A stretch of DNA of 64,000 nt from Lewinellaceae bacterium (lineage in GTDB: Bacteria > Bacteroidota > Bacteroidia > Chitinophagales > Saprospiraceae). Of this stretch, positions 21,621-30,467 are shown piece after piece. Under the pieces are notes generated by a model, which did no database searches, was not told where the DNA came from, and saw nothing but the letters and a program-made list of their open reading frames with translations. The stretch is taken from contig JACJXX010000001.1 in the NCBI GenBank assembly GCA_020636435.1, positions 1,116,001 through 1,180,000 on the forward strand. The letters run 5' to 3'. A program made the position numbers and the translations under genes. Every line of letters begins with the position of its first letter. Position 1 is the first letter of the stretch.

Positions 21621-23015
21621 TCAGCTCGTTGTTTTTTTGCGTTTGCGGCGGGTCTTGAACATTTCGACGACCTCTTTTTCTTTCAGGAACCCGAAATCCT
21701 GGAAAGCGGTAGAGACAAACTTTTTAATATCCTGGTAATCCTTGCCCCTCTTGTCGGTATAGCGCTTAAGCAGTTTCCGGACGTAGCGCAGCGAAAGCTC
21801 TTTGAGTTGCTGGTTGAACTGCTGGTTGGCGAAGATGGACATGTATACCGGGAAGAGCTTGGAAATCTCGAAGTATTCGGGGTAGTCCGCCACCTCCAGG
21901 TTGTCGATGAGGCGGGCGAAGTAGTGGAATATGGTTTGCCGCACGCACTCATTGATTGTCGACAGCCCTTCGTAGCGCACGTAAAACGCCTTGACGGCAT
22001 TCTGCGCCTCTTCGTTGATGTAGCCTTTGGTATGCACCATATCCATTAGCTCGTAGTAATACTTCAGGTCATCTTCGATCGACTTGTCGACCACGGTGGA
22101 GAGGCGCAGGTCGGCCCGGGGTTCCAGGTCGATTTCAGGGCGGTTATGCAGCTCGAGGATGTAATCGAAGTAGCGCTCCACAAACTCCGGCATGCTGGTT
22201 CGAACCTCGTTGAAGTGTTTGGCCAGTTGATTATGGGTTTTCTCCTCCAGGTCGAAATAGGCGGCGAACAGGACCATGATCTCCAGGTGTTCGCGGTTGC
22301 CCTTAAACTCCTCATTGCCGACAAAGGCGGTGAGTTCCGGAATGATGTTGGTGTTGTCGGCTTTGCGCCGCACCCGGTGGATGATGAAATTCTTGAGCGG
22401 GGACCACAACACCTTCAGCTCGGAAATGGTCTGCGGAAACTCTGCGGAGTGGAAATGGTCGTTGACGAACTGCCGCTGGTACCGCTCATGGCCCACCTTG
22501 CGCTCCTTGGGGAGGCGGTAGCGGTCCAGCTTCTGGCTCTGCAGAAAATAACGCACCCGCTTGTTGTCCACACTGTTGATCAGGTTGGTTACCCAGATGT
22601 CGCTGCTCATGGCAAAGCCCATTTGAATGGACTGGCCGATGCGTTTGCGCAGGATGTCAAAATTGGAAGAATGGCATATAGCGAGCAGCACGGCCTTGAA
22701 GTGATCCTGGGGGCGCGCGTACTTATATTTCGAGTCTACCTCTCCGCGCAGGACGGAATACCCCAGGATTTTGGGCAGGTACAACCCTTCGAACTCCGGC
22801 TCCAACAGGACGTTTTCGAGCGAGATCAGTTGCAGCGGCTCTTTCTCCGCCACTTCGTCGTACAATGCCGCTATCCGGGGTTCGAACAGCTCTTTGAGCT
22901 GCATGTAATGTTCTTCTTCCTCTTCTTCCAGGTACTGGCTGAGCTCTTCCGACTCCTGGATGTCATTTGCGATATCTTCCAGCCTTTTGATGTATTCCTT
23001 ACCGAGTTCCTGCAT
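21621..23015 (-). CDS. Large cytoplasmic alpha-helical protein of unknown function
   Basis: 464 residues from ATG 23013-23015 (MQELGKEYIKRLEDIANDIQ); ATG 23034-23036 is possible but adds only MPLKRPT. Strongly charged and helical throughout, with an acidic coiled-coil near the N-terminus (QYLEEEEEEHYMQLKELFEP) and a basic tail (MFKTRRKRKKTTS). No enzymatic motif, signal peptide or membrane helix. I do not recognise a family. A good minus-strand promoter lies about 95 bp upstream (23111-23140). The gene precedes nothing on its strand, so it is probably monocistronic. Confidence 0.7.
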   Translation of the reverse strand: MQELGKEYIKRLEDIANDIQESEELSQYLEEEEEEHYMQLKELFEPRIAALYDEVAEKEPLQLISLENVLLEPEFEGLYLPKILGYSVLRGEVDSKYKYARPQDHFKAVLLAICHSSNFDILRKRIGQSIQMGFAMSSDIWVTNLINSVDNKRVRYFLQSQKLDRYRLPKERKVGHERYQRQFVNDHFHSAEFPQTISELKVLWSPLKNFIIHRVRRKADNTNIIPELTAFVGNEEFKGNREHLEIMVLFAAYFDLEEKTHNQLAKHFNEVRTSMPEFVERYFDYILELHNRPEIDLEPRADLRLSTVVDKSIEDDLKYYYELMDMVHTKGYINEEAQNAVKAFYVRYEGLSTINECVRQTIFHYFARLIDNLEVADYPEYFEISKLFPVYMSIFANQQFNQQLKELSLRYVRKLLKRYTDKRGKDYQDIKKFVSTAFQDFGFLKEKEVVEMFKTRRKRKKTTS

Positions 23016-23110
23016 GGTAGGCCTTTTTAAAGGCAAACCTGATAGTGCATGTTAAGCACTACCAGGCCTGCGTATGAATAGAATTAATAGTATAGCCTAA
23101 GTTGGCATTG

Positions 23111-23140
23111 CAAATATACTCAAAACAGAGAATATTGCAA
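23111..23140 (-). promoter_or_regulatory. Bacteroidota-type promoter for the 21621-23015 gene
   Basis: On the minus strand TTG (23140-23138), 19-bp spacer, TATATTTG (23118-23111), matching TTG/TAnnTTTG. The gene starts about 95 bp downstream. Confidence 0.7.
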
Positions 23141-23161
23141 AACGCCGGTTGGCGGCAAAGT

Positions 23162-23650
23162 TTATTCTTCTTCTCCTGCCACCGCTTCAGTAGCCGGAGC
23201 TTCTTCTTCTGCCACTTCGGCTACGGCCTCTTCCACGGGAGGAGGCGTTCCGGAAAGCACAGCAGCAGCATGGCGATGTTCTTCAGCGCTTTTCTCGAAG
23301 CGGGCCGCGATCTTGGCCTCTTTGGCATCCACCCACTCCTGGTATTTGTTTTCCGCTTCCTCAGGGTTCATCGCTCCCTTTTTCACGCCCCGCATGAGGT
23401 GCTTCTTATAGTATACGCCCTTAAAGCGCAGGATAGCGCGCACCGTATCGGTAGGCTGGGCCCCTTTCATCAGCCAATCGTAGGCTTTGTCGCGGTCGAC
23501 CTCTATGGTCGCCGGTTTGGTCATGGGGTTGTAAGACCCCAGCCTTTCGATGAACCTTCCGTCCCTCGGAGACCGCGCATCGGCTACCACAATGTGATAG
23601 AAAGGACGTTTCTTGCGGCCCTTTCTTTGTAAACGAATTTTTACTGACAT
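23162..23650 (-). CDS. rpsP: 30S ribosomal protein S16
   Basis: 162 residues. MSVKIRLQRKGRKKRPFYHI is the S16 N-terminus, followed by VVADARSPRDGRFIERLGSYNP and WLMKGAQPTDTVRAIL. After about residue 85 there is a long helical, Ala/Glu-rich C-terminal extension (EEAVAEVAEEEAPATEAVAG), longer than in Proteobacteria but usual in Bacteroidota. A component of the 30S subunit. A strong promoter lies upstream (23719-23748). The usual rimM/trmD neighbours are absent. Confidence 0.97.
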   Translation of the reverse strand: MSVKIRLQRKGRKKRPFYHIVVADARSPRDGRFIERLGSYNPMTKPATIEVDRDKAYDWLMKGAQPTDTVRAILRFKGVYYKKHLMRGVKKGAMNPEEAENKYQEWVDAKEAKIAARFEKSAEEHRHAAAVLSGTPPPVEEAVAEVAEEEAPATEAVAGEEE

Positions 23651-23718
23651 GTTAAAATTGTATCGGTGAAACCATACCCGCTTACCTTGAACATCAAGCG
23701 GCGGGTTTTTAACGGCTG

Positions 23719-23748
23719 CAAAGATAGGCTTTTTGTTCCAGGTTCCAA
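23719..23748 (-). promoter_or_regulatory. Promoter of rpsP
   Basis: On the minus strand TTG (23748-23746), 19-bp spacer, TATCTTTG (23726-23719), a perfect match to the Bacteroidota consensus. The expected start lies about 60-70 bp before the rpsP ATG. Confidence 0.75.
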
Positions 23749-23750
23749 AT

Positions 23751-24092
23751 ATTTTTTAACGGCAAAGCCGGATTTTTCCAGCCCTAACGTTCTGGTTTCT
23801 AAGGCCTGTGCCACGGCTAAAACATTATTTTTTTTAAACGCCCATGCTTATCTGTATTTTTTCACATTTTATCTTAAATTTGGAAGGCAGGAAACAGCAT
23901 TCCCCGTTCCTACCCCCCCCCTTCACCTGAATCACAAGCGCCGGTCGCTTTTTAGTCCTGGCCTCAGTTACCTTTACATCGTCCCCGAGTTGCCCGTGGA
24001 CAAACAATGACCTTTTTATTCTCATTTTAATTGAACGACGAACCCGGCGGCCACCATCTTTCCGGGCTTCGAACAGATGAATACTTTGTATT
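23751..24092. other. Intergenic region upstream of the choice-of-anchor gene
   Basis: No gene supported. A TAAATTTG element at 23876-23883 (+) could be a -7 box but has no TTG at the right spacing and lies 210 bp before the next start codon. A run of nine C occurs at about 23920. Confidence 0.4.
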
Positions 24093-26783
24093 ATGCGCCC
24101 AATACTATACCTGATAAGCGGCTATCTGCTGATTTGCCTACCACTCCTGGGAGAACACCGGCGCGACACCAATAAACCGGCACCGGCCGCAAACGCCCCC
24201 CAATCGGGCATACAGGCCGATGATTCCTTCCCGGTGGAAAGCCTGGTGCAGGATGTCTTCGTCTCCGGAGCCTGCAACACCATTACCAATATCCGGGCCA
24301 TCGGCGACAAAAAAGGCATCGGCTATTTCCAGAACGGAGAAGCCAGCATCGGAATGAGCAGGGGCGTCATTATCTCCACCGGTCCGGTCGGCAATGCGAG
24401 AGGCCCCAATACTGCTACCGATAAAAGCGGCGACTTTCAGGACTACAGCGGCGACCCCGACCTGGACATCATGGCCACCGGAGACGTTAAAGACGCTGTG
24501 GGCATAGAATTCGACTTTATGCCGCTCGACTCCTTCGTCACTTTCAGCTATGTCTTCGCCTCAGAGGAATACTGCGAGTTTGTCGGCAGCATCTATAATG
24601 ACGTTTTCGGCTTCTTCATCCGGGGGCCGGGCATCGACGGCGGTTTCTCCAACAACGCCCAAAACGTAGCCCTCATCCCTGGAACGGATGACTTCGTAAG
24701 CATCAACTCCGTTAATTACCAACAGAACGAAAATTATTATACCCGAAACGAACTGATTGAAGACGCCGTGTTGTGCGGCCTCAGCACCAGCTTCGACGAT
24801 TATCACTCTGAGATCGAGTACGACGGCTTTACCAAAAAGCTGACCGCCGTGCTGCGCCTGCAACCCTGCCAGACTTACCACATCCGCCTCGTAGTGGCTG
24901 ACGTGGGCGACAATTTCTACGACTCCGCCGTATTCCTGGCCGCAGAAAGCTTCAATCTCGGCGGCGAGGTGGAGATTTCCGCCGGGACCGGCGTATCTCC
25001 CGCAAGCCCTTCTCTGGAAGGGTGCCAGGGCGCTTACTTCACCTTCGAACGCCTCCCGGGCAGCAACCTGCAGTTCCCGCTCACCGTAAACTATACCATA
25101 TCCCCTCTGAGCACCGCCCTGCCGGGCCTGGATTTTGAGCCGCTGTCCGGCTACGCAACCATTCCTTCGGCCCAATCTTTTGTGCAGGTGCCGGTCAACT
25201 TTTTCAACGACGGGCTGCCCGAACCCACGGAAAACATCGTGCTCGAACTGGATATCCCCTGCGCCTGCTTCACCGATACCGCCCGGATGTACATCGCCGA
25301 CAGCCGTCCGATTGCCGTCCGCCTCAATGATTTCAGCGTCTGCGAGAACGGCAGCGCCCTGATCAGCCCCGTGATACAAGGAGGAACCGCCCCCTTCGCC
25401 TACGCCTGGAATACCGGCGAAACCGGCGCTTCTCTGAATGCCTCCGCCAACGGGCCTCCACAATACGCCGTGACGGTTTACGACGCTTGTGGCAACAGCG
25501 CGGCGGACAGCGCGGCGTATTTCCTGTCAGCCCCCCCGGAAGCTACCCTCAACGGGCAGGTTTCATTATGTGAAGGCGACACGGCCTTTTTGCCGGTCGG
25601 GCTCTCCGGCAGCCCCCCCTGGAGCATTGCCTATAGCCTCGACGGCGTGCCGCAACCCGAAATAACCGGCATTTTCGACTCCAACTTCGGCCTGCCCGTT
25701 ACCTTGCCCGGCGACTACCGCCTGCAGGAAGTCCATGATGCAGCCTGCGAAGGCTATGTTTCCGGGCAGGCCCTCGTCGAAATGCACCGCATCAGCCTGG
25801 AGATAGAAAGCTATGAAGTATCCTGCCCCGGCGCCGCCGACGGTGGCATTAGCGTGGAGATCACCGGCGGAACGCCGCCTATCGATTACTTCTGGCGGGA
25901 AAACATCGGCAACAGCCTTGCGCCCGGAGGGCTGCCGGAGGGGACCTTCCACCTCGTCGTCACCGATGGCTTCGGATGCCGCAAAGAAGTTGCCGTAATG
26001 GTCGAAAGCCCGGCGCCGCTCGAAGCGCTGCAGCCCGATTGCGGGCTGCTCGCCCAGGGGCAGCTCGCCCTGAATGCTTCGGGCGGCAGCCCTCCCTATT
26101 TGTATTCGCTGGACGGCCAGGCCTTTTACGACGACGCCCTGCTGGGCAGCCTGCAACCCGGGCTGGCGTACAACCTCACCATACAGGACGCCAACGGCTG
26201 CCAATTCGTACAAGACTTCATCATGCCGGCCAGCTACGGCCAGATGATCGTCCTGCCGGAAGAAATGGAGGCCAGCCTCGGCAGGCGTTTCCTGCTGCAA
26301 CCCGAACTCAATATTCCGGAGTCCCTGATCGGAACCATCCGCTGGACGCCCGCCGCCGGGCTGAGCTGCTCCGATTGCCTGGCCCCCGAACTGCTTCCTT
26401 TCGAGGAACATACCTACACCCTCCGGATCGTAGACATTTACGGTTGTTCGGCAGAAGCATCCATCCACATCAAAATCGACGACAAGGCGGCTATTTTCGT
26501 GCCAACCGCTTTCTCTCCCAACGGCGACTTCATCAACGACCGCTTCACCGTTTACGCCAATACCTTCCAGGTAAAGGAAATTGCTTCCTTTCGAGTCTTC
26601 GACCGCTGGGGGGGGGTGCTCTTCAAACGGGAAAATTTCCCGCCCAACGACGAATCCGAAGGCTGGGACGGCACCGCCGAGGGGCAACTCCTCAACCCCG
26701 GCGTCTATACTTTCATGGCAGAAGTAGCGCTATTGAACGGCACGCGGCAAATCGTCGGCGGGCATGTGGTGCTGATGCGGTGA
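24093..26783 (+). CDS. Choice-of-anchor L protein with T9SS type B (gliding-motility) sorting domain
   Basis: 896 residues. Signal peptide (1-22), choice-of-anchor L domain (about 50-290, RGVIISTGPVGNARGPNTAT and FSYVFASEEYCEFVGSIYND), a Calx-beta-like domain (about 300-410, GLDFEPLSGYATIPSAQS and DGLPEPTENIVLEL), PKD/SprB-like modules (about 410-700, including SCPGAADGGISVEITGGTPP) and the CHU_C/type B terminal domain (FVPTAFSPNGDFINDRFTVY ... VYTFMAEVALLNG). Secreted by T9SS and probably surface-attached; role in adhesion or gliding is inferred from architecture only. The stop codon is 6 bp before the duplication of a MITE-like element. Confidence 0.9.
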   Translation: MRPILYLISGYLLICLPLLGEHRRDTNKPAPAANAPQSGIQADDSFPVESLVQDVFVSGACNTITNIRAIGDKKGIGYFQNGEASIGMSRGVIISTGPVGNARGPNTATDKSGDFQDYSGDPDLDIMATGDVKDAVGIEFDFMPLDSFVTFSYVFASEEYCEFVGSIYNDVFGFFIRGPGIDGGFSNNAQNVALIPGTDDFVSINSVNYQQNENYYTRNELIEDAVLCGLSTSFDDYHSEIEYDGFTKKLTAVLRLQPCQTYHIRLVVADVGDNFYDSAVFLAAESFNLGGEVEISAGTGVSPASPSLEGCQGAYFTFERLPGSNLQFPLTVNYTISPLSTALPGLDFEPLSGYATIPSAQSFVQVPVNFFNDGLPEPTENIVLELDIPCACFTDTARMYIADSRPIAVRLNDFSVCENGSALISPVIQGGTAPFAYAWNTGETGASLNASANGPPQYAVTVYDACGNSAADSAAYFLSAPPEATLNGQVSLCEGDTAFLPVGLSGSPPWSIAYSLDGVPQPEITGIFDSNFGLPVTLPGDYRLQEVHDAACEGYVSGQALVEMHRISLEIESYEVSCPGAADGGISVEITGGTPPIDYFWRENIGNSLAPGGLPEGTFHLVVTDGFGCRKEVAVMVESPAPLEALQPDCGLLAQGQLALNASGGSPPYLYSLDGQAFYDDALLGSLQPGLAYNLTIQDANGCQFVQDFIMPASYGQMIVLPEEMEASLGRRFLLQPELNIPESLIGTIRWTPAAGLSCSDCLAPELLPFEEHTYTLRIVDIYGCSAEASIHIKIDDKAAIFVPTAFSPNGDFINDRFTVYANTFQVKEIASFRVFDRWGGVLFKRENFPPNDESEGWDGTAEGQLLNPGVYTFMAEVALLNGTRQIVGGHVVLMR

Positions 26784-26788
26784 AGGGA

Positions 26789-27019
26789 GGAATGTAGGGT
26801 GCGATTCTAGTTTGTACCCCCTTATGTTTCTGGGCATGAAAACACCCGGAATTATTCCCTCGAAGTACTGTTACATGGTTTCCCGGTTCCATTGTTGAGG
26901 CCGTAGGCTCCATAACAGTGGAGCAAGGGGACTGTGAAACCGTGTTTTCCTGAATTTTAGGGGCATTTCCCCAAGCTATCTGCTACATGGGTACAAATGG
27001 GAATCGCACCCGGAATGTA
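26789..27019. mobile_element. MITE-like element, 215 bp, with 8-bp target duplication
   Basis: Terminal inverted repeats of 23 bp with 20 matches: the left (26797-26819) begins GGGTGCGATTC and ends TTTGTACCC; the right (26989-27011) reads GGGTACAAA ... GAATCGCACCC. The octamer GGAATGTA flanks both sides directly (26789-26796 and 27012-27019), as expected of a target duplication. The interior has no gene but contains TTACATGG/TTTCCCGG/TTCCATTG, similar to words of the 14.3-kb array, and a matching inverted word (GTGAAACCGTG). Parent family unknown. An 8-bp duplication occurs with several IS families. Confidence 0.75.
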
Positions 27020-27028
27020 TTTGTGGAC

Positions 27029-27068
27029 GTGTAAATGTGTAACGTTTACACGTTTACACATTTACACC
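27029..27068. repeat. Octamer inverted repeat (GTGTAAAT / TTTACACG)
   Basis: Five octamers in perfect register: GTGTAAAT, GTGTAACG, then the reverse-complement word TTTACACG, TTTACACA, TTTACACC. It ends at the stop codon of the Lrp gene. The foldback could act as a hairpin at the end of that mRNA. Confidence 0.8.
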
Positions 27069-27559
27069 TATCCCCCCCCCTCCTCCTCCTCCTCCTCGGC
27101 AATATTAATAGGCCGGTCGATGCTCTCCTGCAGAGAGATGATCGTTTCGGTGCGTTGAATGCCGGAAATTTTCTGAATCTTATCGTGGAGAACCTCCCTG
27201 AGGTGGTCGGTATCGCGGCAGACGATCTTGGCGAAGATGTTGTACAGGCCCGTAGTGTAATGGGCCCCGACGATCTCGGGGATTTTCTCCAATTCCAGGG
27301 CCACATCATCGTAGAGGGAGCTTTTGTCGAGATAAATGCCGAGAAAGGCGCAAATATCATAACCCAGCTTGCTGTAGTCAACCGTGAGGTTGTACCCTTT
27401 GACGATGCCGGCTTCCTCCAGCTTTTTCATGCGGACGTGGATGGTGCCTCCGGATACGTACAGCTGCTTGGCGATATCCGTATAAGGCTTCTTTGAATTC
27501 TTCATCAAGATGGAAAGGATCTGTTTGTCCAGTTTATCGATGTCCGTACCTTTCGACAT
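27068..27559 (-). CDS. Lrp/AsnC-family transcriptional regulator
   Basis: 163 residues. N-terminal winged helix-turn-helix (DKLDKQILSILMKNSKKPYT, DIAKQLYVSGGTIHVRMKKL) and C-terminal RAM domain (about 70-150, GAHYTTGLYNIFAKIVCRDT). The family senses amino acids or related small molecules and forms octamers. The C-terminus ends in a run of six Glu and three Gly encoded by a TCC/CCC microsatellite (about 27071-27095), which is outside the fold and could vary in length without frameshift. Divergent to a lipoprotein gene with its own promoter, so cross-regulation is possible but not shown. Confidence 0.93.
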   Translation of the reverse strand: MSKGTDIDKLDKQILSILMKNSKKPYTDIAKQLYVSGGTIHVRMKKLEEAGIVKGYNLTVDYSKLGYDICAFLGIYLDKSSLYDDVALELEKIPEIVGAHYTTGLYNIFAKIVCRDTDHLREVLHDKIQKISGIQRTETIISLQESIDRPINIAEEEEEEGGG

Positions 27560-27586
27560 AAGCTTCCTTTATTGTTAATCTTCTAA

Positions 27587-27617
27587 CAAATTTAGCTTTC
27601 TGTTTTTCAATTATCAA
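27587..27617 (-). promoter_or_regulatory. Promoter of the Lrp-type gene
   Basis: On the minus strand TTG (27617-27615), 20-bp spacer, TAAATTTG (27594-27587), 28 bp before the start codon. Confidence 0.7.
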
Positions 27618-27670
27618 AGAAAAGGACAATGTCTTTTTATTTTTTGATATTTCGACAATCTCTCTCCCGA

Positions 27671-27700
27671 TTGGCAATTTATAAAATATTGGTACATTTG
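27671..27700 (+). promoter_or_regulatory. Promoter of the lipoprotein/NTPase pair
   Basis: TTG (27671-27673), 19-bp spacer, TACATTTG (27693-27700), matching the Bacteroidota consensus, 27 bp before ATG 27728. Divergent from the Lrp promoter only 54 bp away. Confidence 0.75.
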
Positions 27701-27727
27701 CGGCAAGCCGCTTTAATTGCAATTTTT

Positions 27728-28135
27728 ATGAAACGACCAAGCCTTCTTCCGACCGTCTTTCTTCTACCCATCGCAGTGCTGTTCTGCTCCTGTGGCGGCG
27801 AACCCGAAACCCAGCAGGGCCTGTTGCTCGGCCGTTGGGAATTGAAGGAAGCCACGCGCAACGGCAGCCTTACCGAATCGCTTTCCGATCTGTATTTTGT
27901 ATTCCAGGCCGATGGCAGCATGAAAACCAACCTGCCCGTTCCCGGATTGGCCGAAGACAGCCGCTACAAACTGGATGGCCGCAACCTCTACCAGTACAGC
28001 GAAGAGCTGCCGGACGAATTGGCCTACTACATCGATGAGATTGGAGATTCTACGTTAGTGCTGAAGACAGAATTGCGCAATTTCCGCTTCACTTTTGTGC
28101 TCAGGAAACAGGCCTCTGCCGGGCTGGAACAATGA
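27728..28135 (+). CDS. Small lipoprotein, lipocalin-like
   Basis: 135 residues. Signal peptide with lipobox-like end (PIAVLFCSCGG), then LLGRWELKEATRNGSLTESL and YFVFQADGSMKTNLPVPG, the pattern of lipocalin-like domains in Bacteroidota lipoproteins (GxW near the start). Start at ATG 27728, directly behind the promoter; an upstream in-frame ATG would precede the promoter. Its last four bases overlap the start of the NTPase gene (ATGA), so the two are translationally coupled. Function unknown; membrane-anchored, periplasmic or surface location predicted. Confidence 0.75.
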   Translation: MKRPSLLPTVFLLPIAVLFCSCGGEPETQQGLLLGRWELKEATRNGSLTESLSDLYFVFQADGSMKTNLPVPGLAEDSRYKLDGRNLYQYSEELPDELAYYIDEIGDSTLVLKTELRNFRFTFVLRKQASAGLEQ

Positions 28136-28656
28136 TCGTAGTGGTAGCATCCGAAAACCCTGCCAAGTTAAAGGCGGTGCAACAGGCCTTCGAGGCCGCA
28201 TTCGGGCACCAGGTGGAAACACGGGGGTTAAGCGTAGACAGCGGCGTGCCCGAACAACCGCTGAGCGACGAGGAGACCTTCCAGGGCGCCCTCAACCGGG
28301 CCCGCAATGCGCGCAGCGCCCTGCCTGGCGCCGACTATTGGGTTGGCATCGAAGGGGGCATCGAAGATACCCCAAAGGGCATGGATGCCTTCGGCTGGGT
28401 ATGCATCTGCGCCAGACAGCGGGAAAGCCAGGCCCGCAGCGCATCCTTCCCCCTGCCGCCCACCGTCGTCCGGCGCATCAAAGCCGGCGATGAACTGGGG
28501 CCGGTCATGGATGAATTGTTCCATAAGAAAGAAAGCAAAAAAAAGGGCGGCGCGGTGGGCCTGCTTACCAACGGCCTGATCACCCGCGACGCCCTCTACG
28601 CCCAGCCGCTGATCATGGCGCTGATCCCCTTTATGCAGCCGGAGTTGTGGGAGTAG
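28132..28656 (+). CDS. yjjX: Inosine/xanthosine triphosphatase (YjjX family)
   Basis: 174 residues. MIVVVASENPAKLKAVQQAF is the family start, followed by SGVPEQPLSDEETFQGALNR and YWVGIEGGIEDT, and the end GGAVGLLTNGLITRDALYAQ, all as in YjjX/non-canonical purine NTP phosphatases. It hydrolyses ITP and XTP to limit incorporation of deaminated purines. The normal family length is about 170-180 residues. Overlaps the lipoprotein gene by 4 bp. The transcript ends in a heptamer inverted repeat (28671-28753). Confidence 0.88.
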   Translation: MIVVVASENPAKLKAVQQAFEAAFGHQVETRGLSVDSGVPEQPLSDEETFQGALNRARNARSALPGADYWVGIEGGIEDTPKGMDAFGWVCICARQRESQARSASFPLPPTVVRRIKAGDELGPVMDELFHKKESKKKGGAVGLLTNGLITRDALYAQPLIMALIPFMQPELWE

Positions 28657-28670
28657 CGCCAGGAGGTGCG

Positions 28671-28753
28671 GCACATCAAAAATCAAACGTCAAAAATCGC
28701 AAATCCTTCTTCCTCCAACTGGACGCACAATTTTCGATTTTTGATGTGCGATG
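28671..28753. repeat. Heptamer inverted repeat between convergent genes
   Basis: GCACATCAAAAATC (28671-28684) is the perfect reverse complement of GATTTTTGATGTGC (28736-28749). Between them are further AAATCGC and AAATCC words. Same word family as at 20.8, 30.9 and 53.7 kb. Located between the stop codons of the NTPase and the minus-strand T9SS gene. Confidence 0.85.
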
Positions 28754-28756
28754 TAG

Positions 28757-30055
28757 CTACGCCCCCTTGCTCACCGACAGCACCTTCACCCTTTTCCCAT
28801 CCACCTCCACCACCAGCCGATAGATGCCGGGCGGCAACTCAGCGGCAGGCGCCCTCCAAATCTGAGGCGCGGCTTGCAGGCGCTGCTCTTTCACCAGTTG
28901 CCCGAGGCTGTTGTACAGGCTCAGGCGGGCCGCCCTGCCGGAAAGCGCCCCCAGTTGAACGTTGAGCGTTTCGGAGAAGGGCGATGGATAGGCTTGCACC
29001 GCCGCCGCCAGCGCTTCTTCGCCGCTGCTGATCACGATGCCGAGCTGCTGGCAGAGTTCATCCTGCCCGGCGCCGTTGGCCACCGTCAGGCAAACCTCGT
29101 ACATGCCGGAAGCCGTGTAGGCATGCAGGGGGTTTTGCTCCAGGCTGGTGGTTCCGTCGCCAAAATTCCACAGCCAGCCCACCGGGCCGAACCCTGTTTC
29201 ATCAGTGAATTGCACCTCGCCGCCTTCCAGCAGCTCATAGCTGAACGCGGCCACCGGAGGCACCATAGACTCCGAATACCCGGTGAGGTGGGTGGCCGCC
29301 AGGGGATTGCCCGAGGCGTCATACTCCAGCGAGAGCACCCGCGAACGGCCGTCTTTGGCCCACCATTCATAAGTGATTACCGTATCTGCCGTTGCACTGA
29401 AGAAGAACCAGTTGCCCAGGAATAATGCAAAAAAGGAATCTACAGTGACCGTCTCCACCCGCTGCCGCAGGGCCTCGTATTCGCCGGAAGGTATCGTCAG
29501 GGTTCCCCAGGCGTCGATCTCGGCGCTCTGCGTTCCCCTTTCGCGGATTTCTACCGAATCTACCGTCACGGTTGTGATGATAGATCCGTCCAGTTTAAGG
29601 CTGAAGCCAAAATCATTTTCGAAAGCAGACCCGAAGGTGGCCGGCGCGGCGATCAACTGCTGGGGGTCGTCGAAGCGCGCCGTGGCGGAACCGCCTCCCG
29701 GCACGGACCCTGAGCCTCCCAGGACGAGCAGGGCGTCGTCCGTCAATTGGGCATAGCTGTAAAAGCCGTCGGATCCCAACAGCGTAAAGGTGGCGTCGGG
29801 AAAATCTGCGGCGAAGGGCGTTTCGGCCGGATCCTCCACCGAGTTTTGAAACGTGCTGTTCGTGGAGAGGCTGGAAAAATCCCAGCTCTGATCCGCTCCG
29901 GATGGCCCGGGTTCCAGCCCGTCGACCGCAAGGTCTTCGCCAAAACTTAAAACGGCGCCAAAGGGCGGAATATCGGCGCCGTCAATTGTGATCTGAGCCG
30001 GAAGGGCCAGCGTACTGAGCAGGCCCGATAGTAAAAGCAGGTAAAATTTAGTCAT
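28757..30055 (-). CDS. PKD-domain protein with T9SS type A sorting domain
   Basis: 432 residues. Signal peptide (MTKFYLLLLSGLLSTLALPA), a beta-rich region (about 20-270), a PKD domain (about 272-350, GPVGWLWNFGDGTTSLEQNP then HAYTASGMYEVCLTV) and a type A sorting domain (VQAYPSPFSETLNVQLGALS ... PPGIYRLVVEVDGKR). Predicted T9SS cargo. No catalytic motif seen. Start at ATG 30053-30055, supported by the signal peptide. Convergent with the NTPase gene. Confidence 0.88.
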   Translation of the reverse strand: MTKFYLLLLSGLLSTLALPAQITIDGADIPPFGAVLSFGEDLAVDGLEPGPSGADQSWDFSSLSTNSTFQNSVEDPAETPFAADFPDATFTLLGSDGFYSYAQLTDDALLVLGGSGSVPGGGSATARFDDPQQLIAAPATFGSAFENDFGFSLKLDGSIITTVTVDSVEIRERGTQSAEIDAWGTLTIPSGEYEALRQRVETVTVDSFFALFLGNWFFFSATADTVITYEWWAKDGRSRVLSLEYDASGNPLAATHLTGYSESMVPPVAAFSYELLEGGEVQFTDETGFGPVGWLWNFGDGTTSLEQNPLHAYTASGMYEVCLTVANGAGQDELCQQLGIVISSGEEALAAAVQAYPSPFSETLNVQLGALSGRAARLSLYNSLGQLVKEQRLQAAPQIWRAPAAELPPGIYRLVVEVDGKRVKVLSVSKGA

Positions 30056-30467
30056 AACTTCGATTTTTGAGATGCTTTCAGCGAGCTAATTTAAAACATA
30101 TTACAGCACACCGCTATGCTGAACCGGGGTTTAACTTTTTCGTGACATTATGGGCCCGGTGAATAATAACTTCCCCATTTGATACGGCTCTTTTTCCGCC
30201 ATACTGCGTTGGTCGATCAGTCACGTAGCCCCACTATGCTCCTTCCTCCCGCCTTGTCTGGCGAAAAAATTGCTCGCCTGAAATGAGGAACTTATTTTTC
30301 TCCGGCCCCTATGGGAGCGCGGGGGGATGGGCGAAGGCATGCCTGAAACCTGCGCCATGGAAGGCGTTCTGCCCATTCCATTTCCAAAGCGCCATAAATC
30401 TGGCAGGCCAGGGTAACTTTGCCGGCCTTTATCTGTTAGAGGAAAAAAGGGACATAAAAACAAGCCT
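30056..30467. other. Intergenic region of 412 bp
   Basis: No gene supported; the open frames lack family features. A GGCGA ... TCGCC foldback occurs near 30260-30282. A -7 element TAACTTTG (30414-30421) lies 47 bp before the DoxX gene; its -33 partner is not clear. Confidence 0.4.
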
